NCBI RefSeq assembly: GCF_021183625.1
Contig: NZ_CP089214.1
Coordinates: forward strand, 1,674,001 to 1,738,000
Direction: 5' to 3'
DNA: 64,000 nucleotides
Origin: Nocardia asteroides
GTDB lineage: Bacteria > Actinomycetota > Actinomycetes > Mycobacteriales > Mycobacteriaceae
Under the pieces are notes generated by a model. It worked only from the letters and a program-made list of their open reading frames with translations. It had not been told where the DNA came from and made no database searches. This document shows positions 61,395 to 64,000 of this stretch, piece after piece (position 1 is the first letter of the stretch; each line of letters begins with the position of its first letter). A program made the translations under genes and the position numbers.

Positions 61395-63602
61395 TCACAC
61401 CGGTTCGAGCACGCGCCGCTGCCCGCGCTCGTCGATCTGCGCGATCCCGTCCACGGTCACCTCGACCACCCGCGCGCTGGCGATGTCGAAGAACAGCCCG
61501 GTGACCGTGGCGCCGTGTTCGCGCACGGCCGGGTGCGCGCGCAGCGTCTCCAGCTGCACGGCCACGTTCACCATGCTGAGCTGGTCGACCTCGCCGAAGC
61601 CTGCCGCGCGGGCGGCGAGCGCGACCGGGTGGCCGCGCCGGAACCGCTCCAGGCTGGGCGCGGCGTGCGCCAGCCAGGCGTCGATCTCCGGCCCGGCCGC
61701 CGCGCCGGAGTGCAGCGCCTTCATGGCCCCGCAGGACGAGTGGCCGCAGACCACGACGCTGCGCACGTCCAGCTCGGCCAGCGCGAAGAGCAGCGCCGCC
61801 TGCACCGACGGGTCGCCGGAGACCGGGACCAGATTGCCGACGTTGCGCACGGTGAACAGGTCACCGGGGCCGCTGTTGGTGATGACGTTCGGCACGATCC
61901 GGGAGTCGGCGCAGGTGAGGAAGAAGGAATCCGGGTCCTGCCGGTCGCGCAGCTCGTCCAGGTGCGGCCGCACCACGTGCGCGTGGCTGCGGTGGTAGGC
62001 CGCGACCCCCGCGGTCACCCTGTCGCCCTGTACCTCCTCGCTGCGCCACGGCCCGAGGAGGTCGTCCCAGATGGCGCGGCCCATGCCGCGGGCGGGCGGC
62101 CCCGCGGTGGCGTCGGCCATCCGCGCGCTGCCGATCTCGACGAAGTGCACCGAGCCGCCGCCGTTCTCCTGCTGGCGCACCCACTCCTCCAGCGCCTCGA
62201 AGGCGGCGTGGTCGAGGAAGTCGACGGTCATCTCCACCGTGACGTCGGCGCCGGCGGGCACCTTGCCCAGCTCGCCGGTGAGCCGCGGCAGCGCCAGGAA
62301 GGTGCAGGAGCCGTCGATCCGCACCACCCACTGCTCGGAGCCGGGCACCCGCTCGGCGTGCACGTGGATCCGGACCACCCGCCAGAGCAGCAGCGCGAAG
62401 GCGAGCGCGAGCCCGATGAGTACCCCCTCCAACAGGTTCAGGAAGACGACGCCGAGGATGGTGGAGGCGTAGATCAGCAGGTCGCCGGTGCGCTTGGCGA
62501 GCTTGATGTGCGCGAGCTTGACCAGCTGGATGCCGATCACGATGAGCAGCCCGGCCAGCGCGGCGAGCGGGATCTGCTGCACCAGCGAGGCGAGCACGAC
62601 CGAGAAGACGAGCAGCCAGACGCCGTGCAGGATCGCCGAGGCCCGGCTGCGCGCGCCCGCGGCGACGTTGGTCGCGCTGCGCACGATGACACCGGTCACC
62701 GGCAGCCCGCCCGCCAGGCCGGAGAGCACGTTCGCCGCGCCCTGGCCGATCAGCTCGCGGTCGAAGTCGGTGCGCTTGCCGTCGTGCATCTTGTCGATGG
62801 CGACCGCGGAGAGCAGGCTCTCCACGCTGGCGATCAGCGCGATGGTGAGCACCATGAGCGCGACCGCCGCCCAGCCGCCGTCCGGGATCCGCGGCAGCGC
62901 GACGGCGTCGAAGAGCGAGCCGTTGAGCACGATCCGCTCGACGTCGGTGGGCAGTACCAGGGAGAGCACGGTGGCGACCAGGACGGCCACCAGCGGTCCC
63001 GGCACGGCCGCGAGCCGCTTCGGCGCCCGGCGCCAGCCGATCATGATCGCGACCACGACCAGCCCGATGGCGGCGTCCCAGGCGTGCAGGTGCACGATCT
63101 GCTGCGGCAGCTGGGTGATGTTGCGCCAGGCGCTGCTCTGCGAGGCGCCGCCGAGCAGCACGTGCACCTGCTGCAGCGCGATGGTCAGGCCGATGCCTGC
63201 CAGCATGGCGTGCACGACCACCGGCGCCACCGCGAGCGCGGCGCGCGCCACCCGGCTCAGCCCGAAGACGATCTGCAGCACACCGGCGGCGACCACGATG
63301 AAACAGGTGGTGCGCCAGCCGAATTGGTTGATCGACTCGGCGACCACCACGGTCAGCCCGGCCGCGGGGCCGCTGACCTGCAGCACCGCCCCGCCGAGGA
63401 GCCCGGCCACGATGCCGCCGATGACCGCGGCGATGAGCCCGGCCTCCACCGGCGCGCCGGAGGCGACCGCGATGCCGAGCGAGAGCGGGAGCGCGACGAG
63501 GAACACCACGATGGAGGCGGGAACATCTTGGCGCAGAACGGAATTCATCCGCTCCCGCAGCGCGGGGCGGCCGGGTGGAGCCAGGTCGTTCTCGATTGCC
63601 AT
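61395..63602 (-). CDS. SulP-family anion transporter fused to beta-carbonic anhydrase
   Basis: Product of 735 residues. The first ~420 form a SulP transporter with 10-12 helices (SIVVFLVALPLSLGIAVASG, GLLGGAVLQVSGPAAGLTVVV, LIGQGAANVLSGLAGGLPVTG), then a STAS-like linker, and a C-terminal beta-carbonic anhydrase with FFLTCADSRIVPN (Cys, Asp-Arg dyad) and VVVCGHSSCGAMKAL (His, Cys zinc ligands). A bicarbonate transporter with CO2 hydration is the obvious reading; M. tuberculosis Rv3273 has the same layout. ATG 63602 has GAAGGAG upstream. Confidence 0.93.
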   Translation of the reverse strand: MAIENDLAPPGRPALRERMNSVLRQDVPASIVVFLVALPLSLGIAVASGAPVEAGLIAAVIGGIVAGLLGGAVLQVSGPAAGLTVVVAESINQFGWRTTCFIVVAAGVLQIVFGLSRVARAALAVAPVVVHAMLAGIGLTIALQQVHVLLGGASQSSAWRNITQLPQQIVHLHAWDAAIGLVVVAIMIGWRRAPKRLAAVPGPLVAVLVATVLSLVLPTDVERIVLNGSLFDAVALPRIPDGGWAAVALMVLTIALIASVESLLSAVAIDKMHDGKRTDFDRELIGQGAANVLSGLAGGLPVTGVIVRSATNVAAGARSRASAILHGVWLLVFSVVLASLVQQIPLAALAGLLIVIGIQLVKLAHIKLAKRTGDLLIYASTILGVVFLNLLEGVLIGLALAFALLLWRVVRIHVHAERVPGSEQWVVRIDGSCTFLALPRLTGELGKVPAGADVTVEMTVDFLDHAAFEALEEWVRQQENGGGSVHFVEIGSARMADATAGPPARGMGRAIWDDLLGPWRSEEVQGDRVTAGVAAYHRSHAHVVRPHLDELRDRQDPDSFFLTCADSRIVPNVITNSGPGDLFTVRNVGNLVPVSGDPSVQAALLFALAELDVRSVVVCGHSSCGAMKALHSGAAAGPEIDAWLAHAAPSLERFRRGHPVALAARAAGFGEVDQLSMVNVAVQLETLRAHPAVREHGATVTGLFFDIASARVVEVTVDGIAQIDERGQRRVLEPV

Positions 63603-64000
63603 GTCTTCTCCTTCGCCGACCCGGGCACAGCCGGGGTCGGTTGACGATCACGAAATCCGACAGGGAGCACAGACCGCGAACCGGCAGTCGCGGTGGGGCG
63701 CTGCCCCGGCGCTGCTGCGGGCCGGGGTGCAATGAAAAGCAAGGGTATTGGTAATGACTTAGCAAAGCCTGAGAACTCCGCTGCCGGGCGGATTGCTACG
63801 CAGCCGTTCTGAAACCCTTGCGCTTCAACATTTCTCGCCCGTCGGGCGGAGACGCGGGGCGACGTCGGTGTCGGTGAACATATTTCTCCTTCGCCGGGGC
63901 CGGACCCCGGTTCATCGGCGGAACATGTGCGGCATCGAACGCGCCGCGCGGGAGCGCGGCGCCCTTGGTACGTGACCGTGACGCTGAGGTCGCCTCAATA
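63603..64000. other. Leader and upstream region of the SulP fusion, no gene found
   Basis: The end of the window holds no supported gene. On the minus strand the leader has two hairpins: CCGACCC/GGGTCGG (63616-63622 with 63634-63640) immediately before the ribosome site, and CCCCGGC/GCCGGGG (63704-63710 with 63721-63727). A clearly AT-richer patch at 63730-63775 is the best promoter candidate. Further right, CGCCCG-T-CGGGCG (63836-63848) is a short palindrome. Confidence 0.45.

Noticed and set aside
61083..63644. Very long open frame opposite the SulP-carbonic anhydrase gene (853 codons)
   Set aside because: It is an antisense shadow of a GC-rich gene: His/Arg/Asp/Gln-rich, no domain, and the minus-strand frame has complete family motifs.
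63793..63975. 60-codon frame at the right end
   Set aside because: No ribosome-binding site, Arg-rich random-looking composition and no recognisable similarity.
1..64000. CRISPR array
   Set aside because: No regularly spaced identical repeats were seen; the only repeats are short GC-rich units at 61.2-61.4 kb and coding repeats at 15.2-15.8 kb.

Overview
The window is 64 kb of very GC-rich actinobacterial chromosome. GTG/TTG starts are frequent, and many same-strand genes overlap by four bases (ATGA or GTGA). The phosphatidylinositol-mannoside genes (pgsA, a PatA-like acyltransferase, pimA), a cutinase-family protein, korAB and a gene order that follows Mycobacterium tuberculosis Rv2578c-Rv2614c point to a mycolic-acid actinomycete, most likely Nocardia. 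The genus is an inference.

Conserved backbone, left to right: 3' end of a Rv2578c-like radical SAM gene, hisS and ppiB; relA; apt, an extracellular-solute lipoprotein, secF, secD, yajC; ruvB, ruvA, ruvC behind a LexA box; yebC, pdxT, tesB; pdxS; a LemA/NUDIX protein, pimA, the acyltransferase, pgsA, a HIT protein and thrS. Blocks absent from the M. tuberculosis order interrupt it: korAB with mdh (0.5-4.6 kb); a large type IV secretion-like cluster (7.7-25.6 kb) between ppiB and relA; a vWA / PurA-paralogue / NrtR-like operon plus an ABC-F gene (28.4-33 kb) between relA and apt; a monooxygenase/TetR pair, a DivIVA-repeat protein and GtrA (39-42.4 kb); a regulatory and small-protein patch (47.7-52.1 kb) between tesB and pdxS; and a FhuF-like protein, a PGPGW membrane protein and a SulP-carbonic anhydrase fusion after thrS (60-63.6 kb).

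The 7.7-25.6 kb block is the most striking part. Sixteen genes run leftwards and encode a coupling ATPase (VirD4/TraD type), a VirB4-type ATPase with a long basic repeat tail, an SCO6880-type membrane protein, a VirB6/TrbL-like polytopic protein, two paralogous small two-helix membrane proteins, two paralogous surface proteins (one lipoprotein, one membrane-anchored), another lipoprotein, a three-domain cell-wall hydrolase, two MinD/TadZ-like proteins lacking the P-loop lysine, a DUF4913 protein, a transposon-type HTH protein and a large cutinase-family protein. I find no relaxase, integrase or tRNA at its edges. It looks like a chromosomally fixed secretion or DNA-transfer apparatus, although a 71-nt nested inverted repeat at 7777-7847 beside it could be an oriT or a structured leader RNA.

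The second unusual unit is the operon at 28.4-31.3 kb: a vWA protein, a divergent adenylosuccinate synthetase paralogue and a NUDIX-derived NrtR-like regulator, behind a good sigma70-type promoter. It may be a nucleotide- or NAD-linked pathway of unknown output. The rest is mostly housekeeping: tRNA charging, TCA cycle, protein export, Holliday-junction resolution, vitamin B6 synthesis and PIM lipid synthesis.
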